64,000 bases of DNA from Moringa oleifera. Taxonomy: Eukaryota; Streptophyta; Magnoliopsida; Brassicales; Moringaceae. This document shows, piece after piece, positions 51,501 through 64,000 of the stretch; within the stretch, counting starts at the first letter, position 1; every line of letters starts with the position of its first letter. The notes beneath the pieces were generated by a model. The model did no database searches and was not told where the DNA came from. It saw only the letters and a program-made list of their open reading frames with translations. Location: assembly GCA_021397835.1 (NCBI GenBank), contig JAJFZO010000094.1, positions 9,152,001 to 9,216,000 of the forward strand, written 5' to 3'. The position numbers and the translations under genes are program-made.

Positions 51501-54500
51501 AACGATATCAAATATTTTTCGTTATAGTAAGTGGTAATATAATAATGACATTCTTTGCATCTTATCAAAAAAGAAATAAATAAAGATATGCTGTGAAAAA
51601 AAAGGCTTGGGCTTTCTGCTTTAGTCCTTACTTGCTTTATATGCCTGGGACTAATTCTATGCCTTTATATCAGGATACAATTTAGTAACAGATGGTTGAT
51701 CTAGACACGTCAATCTTACAGCAAGAATATAACTGCAAAAGGTTTGCAATTTCTATCATAGATGTAATTCATGAAACCAGGATCATCTATTAGCCACCAT
51801 GGAGCCAATTGGGATTTATAAGTCAACAAATTTGAATCTCAACATCTAAGCTTTATATGGATTGATTTTTATCAAGTTATGGATGATTTGGCTTCATGGT
51901 TTTAAATGAATTGCTTTTGAGAAGGTTGAAACACCATCGGAAGTGTTAGGGATATATATTTTGTAAATAAGGTGGATTATTCTAATTTTGTTGAAACCCT
52001 GTTATATTATTTCTAACGTACTAGTAAAGGGTTGGAATATTTATATTTTGTTGAAACCTGACCTTTAATTGCTAACGTACTGGTAAACATTTGGATTATT
52101 TAGATTTTGTATGTAATATATAACTATTCTATTTCTGGGGAAAAAAAAAGAGGAAACCGTTTTAAATGGATCGAGTTGAAGTATTTGGTTCAGTCTTTCC
52201 AAGTTTGGTGCTATGTTCATTTGCTTTATTTATATGTCAGATCTTTTAGTATTCCCTAGGTACCCTTGATGTTTTTAGTTAGTGCATGTTTCCATTCTCC
52301 CTTCTTTCTTATTGGACTTGTGGAACCCAATTGCTTATTAATTTTCCTTCGGTTTTGTAGGTTCTTGCTAGTGCACTGTTATTGTGCATCATTATGATCT
52401 ATAACTAGATATAGTGTTGAAGGGATGTTCATTCTTAAAAATAGTTATAAATATATTTTTCTTTATGGTCGTATATTTAACTCAGCTAATATAATTGCTT
52501 CAATTGTTTTTGAATCATGTGCTGGTGAACTTGCAGGTTGGACACATCTGACCCTGAATCATTCAATTACTACCACAGGAATGATCTGACTGTTGTTCTT
52601 GATGTGCTAAAGTCTTCTGATATTTTGTATGGTGCCATAATCAACGCAATTTACAAACAGTGGGATATCCCTGTTAGCTTAACTGGAGCAGCTAGTAATT
52701 TGGACTCCCTGAACTCTTTATGTCTGAACAGAACTGTGAAGGAACGGAATCTTGCTATTAGCAAGCCTTTGGTCCCTTTAGCATCTTCAGAAGCAATGTT
52801 TAAGAATGATACAGTTGACAGAGAAAAGGTGGAAGAGAAGTGCATTGCTGGATATTCTGGTCAACCTGACTTTGAAGTCTCAGAGTCTATGAAGCTGTTA
52901 GATTCAGCTGCTGCAACAGAAACTCCATATATGAGTTCTGAAGGATCAGCTGAAATAATACAAATAGCTGCTGACAGTTACAATGTCCAGAAGCAAGTGC
53001 CTGACTGTTATGATAGATCTGCTGACTTTCTTAATAACTCTGAAGCTCCAGGGAAATCTTCGTCCTCTGGAGACTGTTTTTTGACGTCTAACAACTTAGA
53101 TATTAATCAAGAATCGAATTTAAAATTTGCAATGCCTTCCCATACTTCATTGGCTATAAATGCTGGAACAGAGAATACGTCTGAAGTGCAATGTGGAGCA
53201 GGCTACATGAACTGTTATAGTTTTGCTCAACCGGCGTCATTAATTGCAGAAGACCTAATGCACAAATCATCAGATAAGGTAAATGAGGAATCTATGAAAC
53301 CAGATGAGGAGATCATTTCAGCACAGATGAGGGCTATTTTGAAAAATTCCAAAAAACTTCGATGGCCAAATATTTTAAATCTGAATGTAGATGCAAGGAA
53401 AGAAAAATGTGGATGGTGCTTTTCGTGTCAAGGATCTGTGGACGAAGATTGCTTGTTCAACAAGAGTATGTGTCCTTTTTGGCAACTTCCTGAAAGTGAG
53501 ATGGCTGTCATTCAATCAAAGAGGAAAACGAAAGGCCATTGTTTAGATGTCGTATGCCATATGCTTTGCATTGAAAATCGTCTGCATGGACTTCTGTTGG
53601 GTCCATGGACGAGTCCACAATATACCAAGCTCTGGCGGAAAAGAGTTCTGAAGGCATCAGATATTTCATGCTTGAAACGTTTATTGCTCACCGTAAGTGC
53701 TTTTCATTTGTATTATGATATTGACATTTGTTTTGCGGCTGCTTTATTTTGGATGCAGCTTGACTGAGGTAGGTGGCATGAAATCCACTATAAATTGATG
53801 TTAAAGGGCATTACTTCTGAGTCTGATCCAGACTAAAGTTCAAGCTTATAAACCTCAATTAAAGCTGTTCTCTACAAATATGCCCAAAATGTTCAATCTG
53901 GTCTAAAATTTTCTTTTCCAACTTTGCCTTAGTGTCATCTTTTGTTCAGGTGGAAATTTGCATAAAATATTTCATTGAGCTTGCTTGATGCATAAACATA
54001 AGATAATAGATAAATGATATTAATTATTATTTATTTATCTTGTTTGGTTGGGTTACCCAATTTTGAAGGCTGCTCTGACAATTAAACTTTGGTTGCCTTA
54101 AAACCTCGATTTCTTTTTAGTGGTTATTTCGGCGCCTAATCTCAACTAATTGGAGTAGGGTCCTTGGTCTGATATAGCCATAGTTGCTTTTGGGTTGAGG
54201 TCGTCTGTACCTTGGTGGTCATTTTCTTTTGTTTTCATCACTGTACAGTTAGAGGCAAATCTGCATCACCTGGCACTTTCAGCTGAGTGGTTGAAGTATG
54301 TAGATTCTGTTGCTACAATGGGATCAGCTTCTCATATTGTGATTGCTTCAGTGCGTGCATGTTCAAAGAATGGCATTGGTAAGAGAAGGGGCAGGTTATC
54401 TGATTTGGAGATTAACCATACTTCAAATGCTGGTGGGGGATTGAGTATGTGTTGGTGGAGGGGTGGTAGGCTATCTCGTCATTTGTTTAATTGGAAGGTT

Positions 54501-57500
54501 TTACCTATCTCCTTGGCCTCCAAGGCTGCTAGACAAGGTCTGCAATTTTTTCCTTTTCTTTCCTGTATTCTCTTGAAGTAGTGTTCTTTGCAATTTTCTT
54601 AACTGCATATTATCCTGAATCTGTTCAAAGTTTAAACTTCTGCAGCTGGTTGTGTGAAGATTCCGGGCATATTATATCCTGAGAACTCAGATTTCCCAAA
54701 AAGAAGCAAGTGTGTAGCATGGCGAGCTGCGGTTGAATCCTCAACAACTGCAGAGCAGCTTGCTTTTCAGGTACAGTAAATTTTCTGTTTGACTCTTTTT
54801 TCTTGAAAGACTTACCTTTTCATAATTTGTTTTCACTTTCTAAAGATATATCTGTGGAGAGGTAAATTTAAATACTAAATGGCATTTAAAATTTCGGGAT
54901 TCAAGGGGCATTCATCATAGATTGGCGATAGAATAACTTCGAAAGGCTAAAACAAAAAGTTAAAATCTAACAGGATATTGTATGGTGAAAGAAGCATTAA
55001 CAATGATATATATTGGATCAACTCGGATAGGCAAGAAATAGATTGTTTCACAGAGTAGTTAAGATAATGCTTAATATGTCATTTCTATTCAATTAATGTG
55101 TAAGGTGGCGTTTTTCTTGTTTTTCTGAAGCTCCATTCTTTAGAGAGTGGGTGAGGTATGCATGAATAGAAAACTGCTCTGCACTAAAAGTAATCTGCAC
55201 AAGGGATATAAGCATACCTTCTTTGTATATTGTGGAACAACTCAAATAGGCAAGAACAGACTATCTCCTAGTGTAGTTAAAATACTGCTTAATATTTGAT
55301 CTCTATTGGATTAGTGGGTGAGCTGGCCTATTTGTTTTTCTCCAGGCTTCCATTTTTTTGGGTGTGGAGTGGGTATGCCTGGATAGAAAACTGCTGTTAA
55401 TAAAATTAATATGCAAAAAGTGATATCCTCCCACCTTCTTTGTGTGTCCTTCTGGCTCAGTGTATGCTGTAGTGATTCATGCACTGCAGCATGGTTGTTC
55501 CAAGTAACAGTGGCCCCTTCTTTCCAACTTCAGCACGGTAAGTTGATGAGTAAAGGTAATAGGCCTTATTCTTTAGATTCCCATCAAATTGTATGAATGA
55601 TCAGATGTGAGAATGGAATGGAGATAATGAATGTGGCCAAGACTTATAATTGTTTTTGAGACTGCTTTGGCCAGATTAGAGGTCTGTTGCTGGAGCTGAC
55701 TTTTGGAAGAAAGGTCCATTTAGATTTTGTTTTGGCTCTGCCTTGCTTGTTAGAGCCTTTTCTTTCCTTGAGTAGACTTGTACATAATAATTCTTTAAAA
55801 TTATGATCTTTTAACTATAATATTTTGATGCCACTTTTAATTTTTTAGATTTTAAGCCATGAAAATTGGGTGTCTGCCTAGTCACTGATGATTACCGCCT
55901 TTCCTTAGCTTTATAATTCAAATATTTGATTTTGCTCCATTTCCCTTTTTTGATTCTTAGTCTAATACAAGACAACTATAAAGTGTGAATATCTAATGAT
56001 TCGCCAGCCCAAACTGGATAAGTATTTGCTTGTTGCTTTGTATATAAGCAATGTGTTCATGAGCTAGTGAGGTACTTCATGGAAATTCAAGGTGAGTTAA
56101 ACTGTTTTACGTTTTCAGGTCAGAGAACTTGATATGAATATCAAGTGGGACGACATTGAAAACACACATTTTCTCCCCACGTTAGACAAGGAGGCTAGAA
56201 AATCAATCAGGCTGTTCAAGAAGGCTATCATCCGACGGAAATGCTTGGAAGGTGATGGAGCAAAGTATCTTCTTGATTTTGGCAAGAGAAGAATCATTCC
56301 TAATGTTGTTCTACGAAATGGGTCCATGGTTGAAGAATCCTCTAGTGAAAGGAAGAAATACTGGCTGAATGAGTCACATGTGCCTTTACATCTCTTGAAA
56401 AGTTTTGAAGAGAAAAGAATTGCCCGCAAGTCTGTTGAGATAAGTTCTGAAAAACTTTCTGTGGCTGGTAGAGCAATGAATAAGTCCTCCAAGAAAATGG
56501 GGTTCTCATATCTATTCTCCAGGGCAGAAAGATCAGAGAATTATCGGTGTGGGCACTGTAACAAAGATATCCTGACAAGGTACTGAATTACTATTCTCAG
56601 TTACAACTTTCTTCTTTTCTTAATTTTATACTTTTGAATAGTTTGTTGGTTTTTTATTGTTGGAATGTATTTTTGACTCCGTGCATGGATAGCAAGGAAA
56701 TAAATAACTTCTGAATAATACTAATGATTTGCAAGGGTGGGTTCAGTTCTATATTTCTGGTGCTTCTTTTTTCCTATTCCTCTGTTGTTCCTTCTATAAA
56801 ATTTATTAATGAGAAAGTGGACAATTTAGCATCAATTTATTATTGATAAGCCTCTATTGCTTTGTTTAGAAATTGTTATTGTCAAAACTGTTTTGCGTTC
56901 ACAGATCTTTGTCCTTTTATCAATTATCAAATTTGAAGTTCTTTAACTACAAACATGTTGTAAGGTTTATTCATTTGTTTGGTCGAAAATGAGGCTTTGC
57001 TAAGTTTTAGTTGTTAAACCTTTGCCTTTCTGGTGGAATATGACATGATGAAAGTACTGAAAGTTCTTGGAACTTCTCAAGGGGCCTCAATGATAGTTAT
57101 TGGGAACAGGAACATGAGTGACTTGTGGTGTGGCCTATGATAGTAACTGTATGCTTTTTACGCTCTATGTCATATCTAGGTGTACAATTTGACCAGCTTC
57201 CCCATGCGAAATGGCATTATCAATAGATTAGAGTGAGGTGAGTTGTAGTCATTGTGTTGAAATTTTTAGTTCCTTAGGGTTATATGAAGATCTACGACAG
57301 TTGAATAGAATTGTTGAAATTTGAGGAATTATAATTCTGGTTCCAACATATGGATGAAGCCTTTTAGTCTCTTCTTCATTTTGAAAAGCTGGTTGTGTGT
57401 TGGAATGTTTTAGGCCAAATTCTTATCTTACTTTACTGTTGTATTAATTTCTTCTTTTCTTTTTTTTTTCCCCTTTTTTGGACAAATGACAGGGAAGCGG

Positions 57501-59811
57501 TGTGCTGCCAGTATTGCAAAGGTGAGTACATTGATTTTATGTCCCATTATTGGGTTGTGTGCAATTATGTTATTTCAGGTTTGGAACAGTGCTTTATACG
57601 GTTTATGGTATTGTTCTTTTGGGGAGTAGTATACACAGTGGTACTTTTACATTTGTTTTTGCCAGTAGAACTTAGGCCAGTAGCATATCACCTAAGTGGA
57701 AAAGCATGGAGTGAATATATGGTTCTAAAACCCAGCATTTGTGGGGAGCAGTGAAACCAGATAGAGTGATGGGATGGTTCATACTGAAAGGAGCTTTTAC
57801 CTAAGCTTTCCTTATAAGTGCTGAGCATTTTTCATGGGATGTTTTGAAGTTTTTGCCATGTGTCTACTTTCAGTTGTTAACCTGTCTACTTGTCCTGAAT
57901 TCTTCTCTTTTCATCTGCTGGGAAGTTTCTACATATCCCGAATTCGTTCTGTTTTTGTCAGCTGGGAAGTTTATTTTCATAACATTTATTGATATTATAT
58001 TTTCTTTAACATTGTAAATTTCTGATGTTAGTGTCCTTATTAAACGCATATTACACACACATATATATCTGTTCCTTTCTCTTTAACTGACAACATTATT
58101 TCATAATATTCTTTAAGATCAATAATAAAAGATTGTGTTCTCTAAGTTTTTTGGTATAGGAGAATCAACTATGACTGATTTCTGTTGGATGGCTGAGATA
58201 CATTGCAGATGCATTATAACTGAAGCCACTATTTTACAACGGAAGTGTCAATTTTTCCTGTTGAATTTGATTCTGCAACTATAATCTGATAATTGCTTTC
58301 AAAATTGATATCTGAATCATGTGATTAAATTTCAGGATTTTTTCATAAGAGACATGTCAAAAGGTCTGTCGGGGCAAAAAATGCTGAAAGTGTGTATGCA
58401 TGCCAACGATGCCAGGATGGGAAGCTTGTGGAGAGCAACAAGAACAAAGGGAAACATGGTGCAAGAAAAGGGAAAATAAACACAAAAAGTTTGAAGCATC
58501 AGTCACAAAAACATAGAAAAGTCACCAGAACCTGCAGATCAGTGCGGTTAAAGAATGCTAAGAAGTCACTGGTGGGCGTACGGTCACTGAGGTCACAGAA
58601 TGGTAAAAAGGTTACTGCCACTGTACCTCTGCGTCGTTCAGCTAGGAGAGCTCAATACATTTCACAACAAGAAAAAAATAAGAAGCCTGGAGGATGCAAG
58701 AAAAGGAAACAGAAACCCCGAAAAAGGATATCTAAGAAACCAAAGAAAGGTACTTCTTGGCAGAGGAAGAGAACAAGGGTTTACTATAGTTATTGGCTTA
58801 ATGGCCTGCTGCTGTCTAGAAAGCCAAATGATGAGCGGGTGATGCAATTCAGGAGGGAAAAATATTTTGACTCTCATGAGCACTCATCTATAATCCTTGA
58901 TGAACCTAATTGCTTTCTTTGTTGTGAAGCAGGATCTATGTCTACATCCAGTTATATTGCATGTGATATTTGTGGAGGTAACTTGTTTTCAGCCTTTTTT
59001 TAGAATATTGTTGACACATAAATATTCCCTTGTTTTTCTTATCAAACAATAAAATTTTCCTTTTTTAAGTTATCATGACATTCTTCCCTGGTTCATCTAT
59101 TATGTAGGGTGGTTCCATGGAGATGCCTATGGACTTAATGCCGAGAATATCAGTAAGTTGATTGGATTTCGGTGCCACGTGTGTCGTAAGAGGTCCCCTC
59201 CTGTATGCCCTCATATGCTATCCGCGACAAATGATGCATCCAAAGTGACCGAGGAACACAATAATGCCATGATTGGTCATTCTGGAAAACTGAAGGATGC
59301 TGTTCCATGTCATTTTGAGGATAACCAACTGTCTCATCTAAGAGAAGATCTTCAAGGTTTTGCTCCTGCTGAAGAGTGTTCTCATAAGGATGACCAGTTA
59401 GATGTCATCAAGGATATAAAACAGTGTCTTGTGTCACAATCTGAATTGGAAGCCAAAAATGGAAAATTACTAGCTAACAAGAAGCAGAATGCAGATGCAC
59501 TTCAAATTTCTAACAAGGATTTGAAACCAGATACACTAACATCTAATGAGAATGTTATACTGGAAGATAGAATTGATGGTACTGCAACTTCACGTGATGA
59601 GACAGAGCACCGTCCGTGCGTGGTCGATATAGATGTCATAGAGACTAAATCAGCACCATTAAGGCATAATGATTCAAAGGATGGTATTAGGAAGACGTCA
59701 GCCATCCTAAATGTGCCATTTGATGGAACCCTGTTAGAGTCCATTGAGTTGCATCCAGAAATACTTATGGCATCCAGTGAATTACTAGATGAGAAAGCAA
59801 AAATAGTGTAG
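48580..59811 (+). CDS. DDT/WHIM/PHD-finger chromatin protein, PTM-like family
   Basis: Nine exons: 48580-50123, 50235-50849, 52537-53692, 54249-54537, 54646-54770, 56119-56579, 57493-57521, 58336-58977 and 59108-59811. All GT-AG, 1854 aa. Residues 1-50 form a Tudor-like module (VGKTVKKECKGFGFVSGNVR) and KPKKRRRVERK (about 74-84) is a likely NLS. An Asn-rich linker carries six DLN motifs (116-235). The DDT domain spans about 447-510, a PHD finger about 639-690 (CCLCKMDGNLICCDGCPAAY), and a WHIM-like segment follows (SYGRQYYSSCGYLLV). A Cys cluster with CGWCFSCQG lies near 1010, and two PHD-like fingers lie near 1385-1430 (CGHCNKDI, CCQYCKGFFHKRH) and 1597-1655 (CFLCCEAGS, CDICGGWFHGDAYGL) around a Lys/Arg-rich stretch. 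Such proteins bind histone tails and remodelers. Arabidopsis PTM is a membrane-tethered relative in plastid-to-nucleus signalling, but no transmembrane segment is visible here, so a nuclear relative such as At5g12400 fits better. Confidence 0.92.
51974..52118. repeat. 60-bp tandem repeat (about 2.4 units) in intron 2 of the DDT/PHD gene
   Basis: GGATTATTCTAATTTTG, GGAATATTTATATTTTG and GGATTATTTAGATTTTG recur at 51974, 52034 and 52093. The first two units also share CTAACGTACTrGTAAA. Confidence 0.75.
54975..55435. repeat. 219-bp tandem duplication in intron 5 of the DDT/PHD gene
   Basis: ACTCGGATAGGCAAGAA (55021) recurs as ACTCAAATAGGCAAGAA (55240). Matching blocks follow: AGTTAAGATAATGCTTAATAT and AGTTAAAATACTGCTTAATAT (each 21 nt, two mismatches), then GGTATGC.TG.ATAGAAAACTGCT. 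ATACCTTCTTTGT at 55216 recurs near 55430, the start of a third partial copy. Confidence 0.8.
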
Positions 59812-62754
59812 ATTAGATTGGCAACTTACAATTGAATTGGTGTAACCTGACTGTCGTTATAGAAGGTAGAGTTGTTTGAAGGCTAAAGTTACTTGTATAT
59901 CTTCTAATATTGTTGAATCTCATGGCATGTTTTTATGAGGTACACTGCCATGGTTCCTTTGAAACTGAAAATAAAGAGTTTATTTGCAGCCACGCGTTTT
60001 CATGACTTTGATATATGTGGAGATTACCAGCTGCAGCAGATTGCTTCTGAGATTTGGAAAACTCTTAATGGGTTGATCATTTATACTTGGGAAGCTCATC
60101 TTGGAGGAGCTTTCTAAATCCATGACCAGTCTGCTGACATGTTCTCCTCTTGTTTCAAACAGCTTGCCAAACAAACCCTGTTATTGTTTTCTAGTTTGGC
60201 ACAAAAAGACGGAGCTGTACACAGTGGGGATAAAGAGGATTGTTGTGGATGCATATTTCACAACCTACGCAGAGTGGTAAAAATTTTACATTTACAGACT
60301 CATGTATCTGTAGAAATATTTATGTGCACATATTCTGCAACTTTAACCCTTGCCCATGGAAATCTTCCTTGCTTTTCCTTGGTTTCCCTGTAAATGTGTC
60401 TTTTCTGTTACCTTCTCCCAGTCCCTGCCCTCCCTCCTTTTTTTTTTTCTCCTTTTCATGGGGTGTGAACTTTGATCTTTAAGAAAATTCTTTTCCATTT
60501 TTTTATGGTTTTTTTTTCTCCATATTGGAAGTTTTGTCCTTTTCTGTATCTATTGAAATTTTCTCATATTGCTTATTGTATCTCCTTCCGTGCCACAATG
60601 TCATGTGCTTTTTATCCATTATTAATGACAAGTTTGTTTCCTTTTCGTAGGGAATGGTATTAACATTTTATCTCCTGCAACCAAACAATGGGAAAATATT
60701 CTTTTCATGGTTATCAGTCTTATTACACTGTTAGTTGCATTGTATTTCATTGCAGTTTACTGAACAAAAATCTAAATTCATGCTTTGATGTAAATTGCCA
60801 TATTTCTTTATGTGGTTCTCATTGTATCTGCTATGACTATGAAAATTTTGTTTGATGCTTTTATACCACTGTCATTTACATATTCTTTGCATAATGTCAA
60901 CTGATGCTTCTTCATGACATGATTAGACTTTTCAGGGGTGTATGTGTTAAACCCGAGGCAGTTTATTGACTAATGAGGTTATTTATTTTGTTATGGAGAA
61001 AAAACATGTTAATGGGAGGCTATTGTCTTCCCACAGGTGCCCTTCTGGAAATCTTCTATTTTGATGGCCGCATCAACTTCATTGTATTAAAATTTCATGT
61101 TGATGGACCTTGTTCTTTCTTTATCCTTTATGGCCACTACTTTTTCCCTTGCATGTATGTTTGAAGCGAATTAACAAGTCATTGACTCGTTTTATTAGAG
61201 CTTGTGCCTGGCTATATAAAACTGATTTGAGCTCACTGGTTTGTGTTGCATTTCTCTTTGGTGATTTGATATTACTGAAACAGGCTTGGTAGAATTAGGT
61301 CTGTTGACTAGTCGATACAAAATCAATCTTCAGGGTATTACTAAATTGTTTCCAATATGTACTTAGTTCAAAGTTACATTGTTATCTCACTTTGGGTTGG
61401 CTTCATTAAAGTGAGGAATGCTCGATGTTCTTGTGCTTTGTTTATATTAGTCCTATGGAGGATCATGTGGTTGCAAAAAGGTATTGACAACAATATTATT
61501 TGTTTTACATCTTTCTGGACTTATTATTGTCTTAGTTAATCTCCATGAAAATTCTTCGTCCTTTTCCTTGTCTTTCAATTTTCTGGACATGGAGTAGTTC
61601 CAAAGCCTCTTCCTCTTTGGTTCTCCTTAGCAAAATGTACTAAACTTAAAATCTTACAAGGTCATTCTTCATAGAAATCTGATGTTGGAGGAATTGTTCC
61701 ATGGTTTGGTGCAAATGGTTTCATGTTTTCGTTAATACATGATTTCTTCATTAATATGTAACGTCATGCTTGTTTGAGGTCATTACTGTATCATATTGAT
61801 CTAGAATGATTGACCCACAAACTGTGTTCATGTTCTTGGAGCTGGTTCTGAAAATGGAGGATCACTAGAGGGTGGGATTATTTTGTCTTGTAAATGTCAT
61901 GTTGTTGCTCTAGTCTGAGATTAACTTGTTCCTTTGATATGCTAAGAGCATTGGGATCTGCAAGGCCAGAAGTTTGACTTCTTGCATAAAATAAGCATAG
62001 ATCAAGGTTATATGTAGCAAAATTACTTTTGACATTTTTTTAACCTGCAAAAAATTAACTTTTACGCATTTTTTGTTCATTATGAAAAAAAAAAAAACAG
62101 AGAAGACAAAGGAAGCATGGAGGCCCATATATTAATACAGAAGCAGTTTCTTATCAAAAGAAACAAAAATTATATATATATATATATATATGAGATAATA
62201 TAAATTATTTTTACGTTGTGAAAAATTTTAACAGTTTCTTATCAAAAGAAAAAAAATATGTACATATATACATGTGTGGGGTAATTTAAATTATTTGTAC
62301 ATTGTGAAAATTTTTAATTTAAAGTTTATTATAAAAATTTGAATGAAAAATTAAAATATCAAATGAGGAATGATTTAATTAATTTTTTAAGATTTATCAT
62401 ATGTAATAAAAAAAAAAAGATAATAATGAGGATAAGCATTTTGGGATGATGGCAGCAGTGACACGCAATGCAATAGGTCTCGTTTCTTTTGGGATGGTAT
62501 GCGGTATGCCTATCCGTAACCTGAGAGCCGTCATCTCTCGCATGTCTTTTGCTTCACTCGTTCACTGTCTCATTCTAGCCGAAAGAAACAGCTATTGGAC
62601 AGAGAAGTCACTTTTTTTTTTTTTGGTGCAAATTTTTTTATTTAACAATTCAAAACCTGAGAAACAGAGTGAATTGATGATGCAGCTTTAACTAACAGAT
62701 AAGAAGAGAAGAAGAGTTCCACACTTCCTCTCCTTCTCTCTCTCACTTGGTTCA
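59812..62754. other. Long spacer between the DDT/PHD gene and CHLD
   Basis: The 3' UTR of the DDT/PHD gene is followed by about 2.5 kb without a recognisable exon. An AATAAAG at about 59971 may be a polyadenylation signal. Open frames at 59935-61540 are short and hydrophobic or low complexity. The last 60 bp before CHLD are CT-rich leader. Frame 62446-62691 starts with ATG upstream of CHLD but has no recognisable similarity. Confidence 0.4.
62144..62319. repeat. 88-bp tandem duplication with a (TA)n core
   Basis: CAGTTTCTTATCAAAAGAAA occurs at 62144 and 62232. Each copy continues with an A/T-rich tract, then TAAATTATTTkTACrTTGTGAA. The first copy contains a (TA)n run at about 62170-62191. 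Confidence 0.85.
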
Positions 62755-63033
62755 ATGGCATTGTCACCAGCAGCTGTTACAACTTGTCTCTGTCAGCGGC
62801 TGCAATTCCCTACAACTCTCACGCTTTTCCCATCTTTCAATTCTTGCTCCTTTTTATTCTCTCTCTCTCCTTCTACTTCAAAGCGAAAGAAGGCTGTTCA
62901 CCGTCGCTTTAGCGTTCATGCTTCTGCAAATGCAACTTTGGAATCCGGTAATGGTGCCGTTCCTGCCACACAGAAGCCCAACAACTCTTCCTATGGTCGA
63001 CAGTACTTCCCTTTGGCTGCTGTCGTTGGCCAG
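62755..63033 (+). CDS. CHLD: Magnesium chelatase subunit D, first exon only (partial)
   Basis: The first exon encodes 93 residues up to the donor CAG|GTCTTA. Residues 1 to about 45 are a Ser/Thr-rich plastid transit peptide with SPSTSKRKKAVHRRF. SYGRQYFPLAAVVGQ (residues 79-93) is the characteristic start of mature CHLD, where the AAA+-like module begins. CHLD pairs with CHLI and CHLH to insert Mg2+ into protoporphyrin IX, the first committed step of chlorophyll synthesis. No second exon (expected to continue the AAA+ module after VVGQ) is seen before the window ends, so intron 1 is longer than 960 bp and the gene continues beyond the right edge. Confidence 0.9.
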
Positions 63034-64000
63034 GTCTTAATTTTATTCTCCATTCCATCTCTCTCTCTCTCTCTCTCTCTCTCGTGTCTTTTTGTTAATG
63101 TGAATTATAAATGGAGTTTATAAAGTTGCAGACTTTATTGTCGACATCTCTCTTTCCTGCTGGCTAAGTTCTGGGAATAGAAGAACTTACAATTCTATTG
63201 GTCAATTTTGCATGTCATGAATGTTTTTGATGGTTGTCCATTTGGAGTATAAAATGGGTTGAGTTTAATGCTTTTCTATTACATAATCAACTAGGGTGTT
63301 TCTCCGGTGAGGTGGTGGGAGGCTGAATATGCAGTGCTGTAAGCTGTAAGAAAACGTTCTGAAGATGAATCTTGTGAGTCTTGAGTGACTGTAGTAACTA
63401 AAACATTTCTGGAAGATGGTGATTCTAGAGATTTTAATTCAGGTGGAAGAAAGCATCATATCTAAATTTACAAGCCAATGGAACACGTAGGGTACGACAT
63501 AAAGTTTCTGTAATGTTAATTGATGCACCAAGATGAGAAACTAGAACATATATTGTTAGATTCTATAGTACCTATAAGGTTATAAGTCTGATCTATAAAG
63601 TAGTAAGATAGACTCTTGCTTATCAAGGGCAGAATTCTTTCTTTCTTGGCTAGACTCTTTTCTTATCCTTTATGAATCTAATTCAAGTCCTGAGATAATT
63701 CTGCACAAGCAACTTGGTTTCTTAAAATTTGCAGGATTGAGATAGAATTCAGTATGCTTTTGAAAGTTTGTGAATAACACATCCTAGTAACATGCAAAAA
63801 GGGGTAAAGAAGAATTTACTGCATGTTTTGAAGCACTTGGTAGTCAAAACACATTGGAAGATAATGTTTAAGACAACATAGGAAAAATTTTGAAGTTATT
63901 GCAACTTTGTTTAATACAAACTTTATATGTATCTTTGCATATTAATTCTCCATAATGTTTACGGATATTCTACTTAATGTGAAGCATACAGCCGTTGACA
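63034..64000 (+). other. CHLD intron 1 (incomplete)
   Basis: Begins with GTCTTA and holds a (TC)n microsatellite at about 63058-63082. No exon was recognised up to the end of the window. Confidence 0.7.

Noticed and set aside
60139..61540. Series of short plus-strand frames after the DDT/PHD gene
   Set aside because: They are short, hydrophobic or low-complexity, overlapping, and lack splice-consistent joining or similarity.
62446..62691. 81-codon ATG frame upstream of CHLD
   Set aside because: It lies in the presumed promoter, crosses a T tract, has no recognised similarity and its product shows no domain. It could be a long uORF only if the transcript starts unusually far upstream.

Overview
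The window is nuclear DNA of a flowering plant, most probably a core eudicot. It has widely spaced multi-exon genes with GT-AG introns, very AT-rich spacers, plastid- and peroxisome-targeted enzymes, a GRAS regulator, a lipid-transfer protein, a MITE and an antisense LINE relic. I cannot name the species. Exon models were spliced by eye. Each complete model keeps one open frame, and the lengths fit the families as I remember them.

Layout. 1-1320: apparent promoter and leader of a minus-strand gene lying off the left edge. 1320-5480: AT-rich spacer. 5668-9506 (+): HY2, phytochromobilin synthase, 330 aa. 9913-14617 (-): organellar phenylalanyl-tRNA synthetase, 426 aa, with a MITE in an intron. 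15416-18318 (-): plastid atypical SDR, 337 aa, with a duplicated splice acceptor. 19175-22604 (+): pseudouridine-5'-phosphate glycosidase, 334 aa, with a clear PTS2 peroxisome signal and a GC-AG intron. 25762-27177 (+): GRAS protein SCL3. 29043-29509 (-): an 8-cysteine lipid-transfer protein with a second, orphan copy of its last exon 1.5 kb downstream. 31097-46866 (+): CBP80/ABH1, large subunit of the nuclear cap-binding complex, 865 aa in 19 exons, with a decayed LINE and a minisatellite in introns. 48580-59811 (+): a DDT/WHIM/PHD chromatin protein of the PTM-like family, 1854 aa in 9 exons, with six DLN motifs. 62755-63033 (+): first exon of CHLD, Mg-chelatase subunit D, which continues past the right edge.

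The genes do not form a pathway cluster. HY2 and CHLD both belong to tetrapyrrole metabolism (bilin and chlorophyll branches), and several products are plastid-targeted, but they are about 53 kb apart with unrelated genes between them, so chance synteny is the simplest reading. I see no new multi-gene system. The most interesting points are the alternative or orphan terminal exon of the lipid-transfer gene, the duplicated 3' splice site in the SDR gene, the PTS2 signal of the pseudouridine glycosidase, the minimal uORF in front of HY2 and the DLN array in the PTM-like protein.
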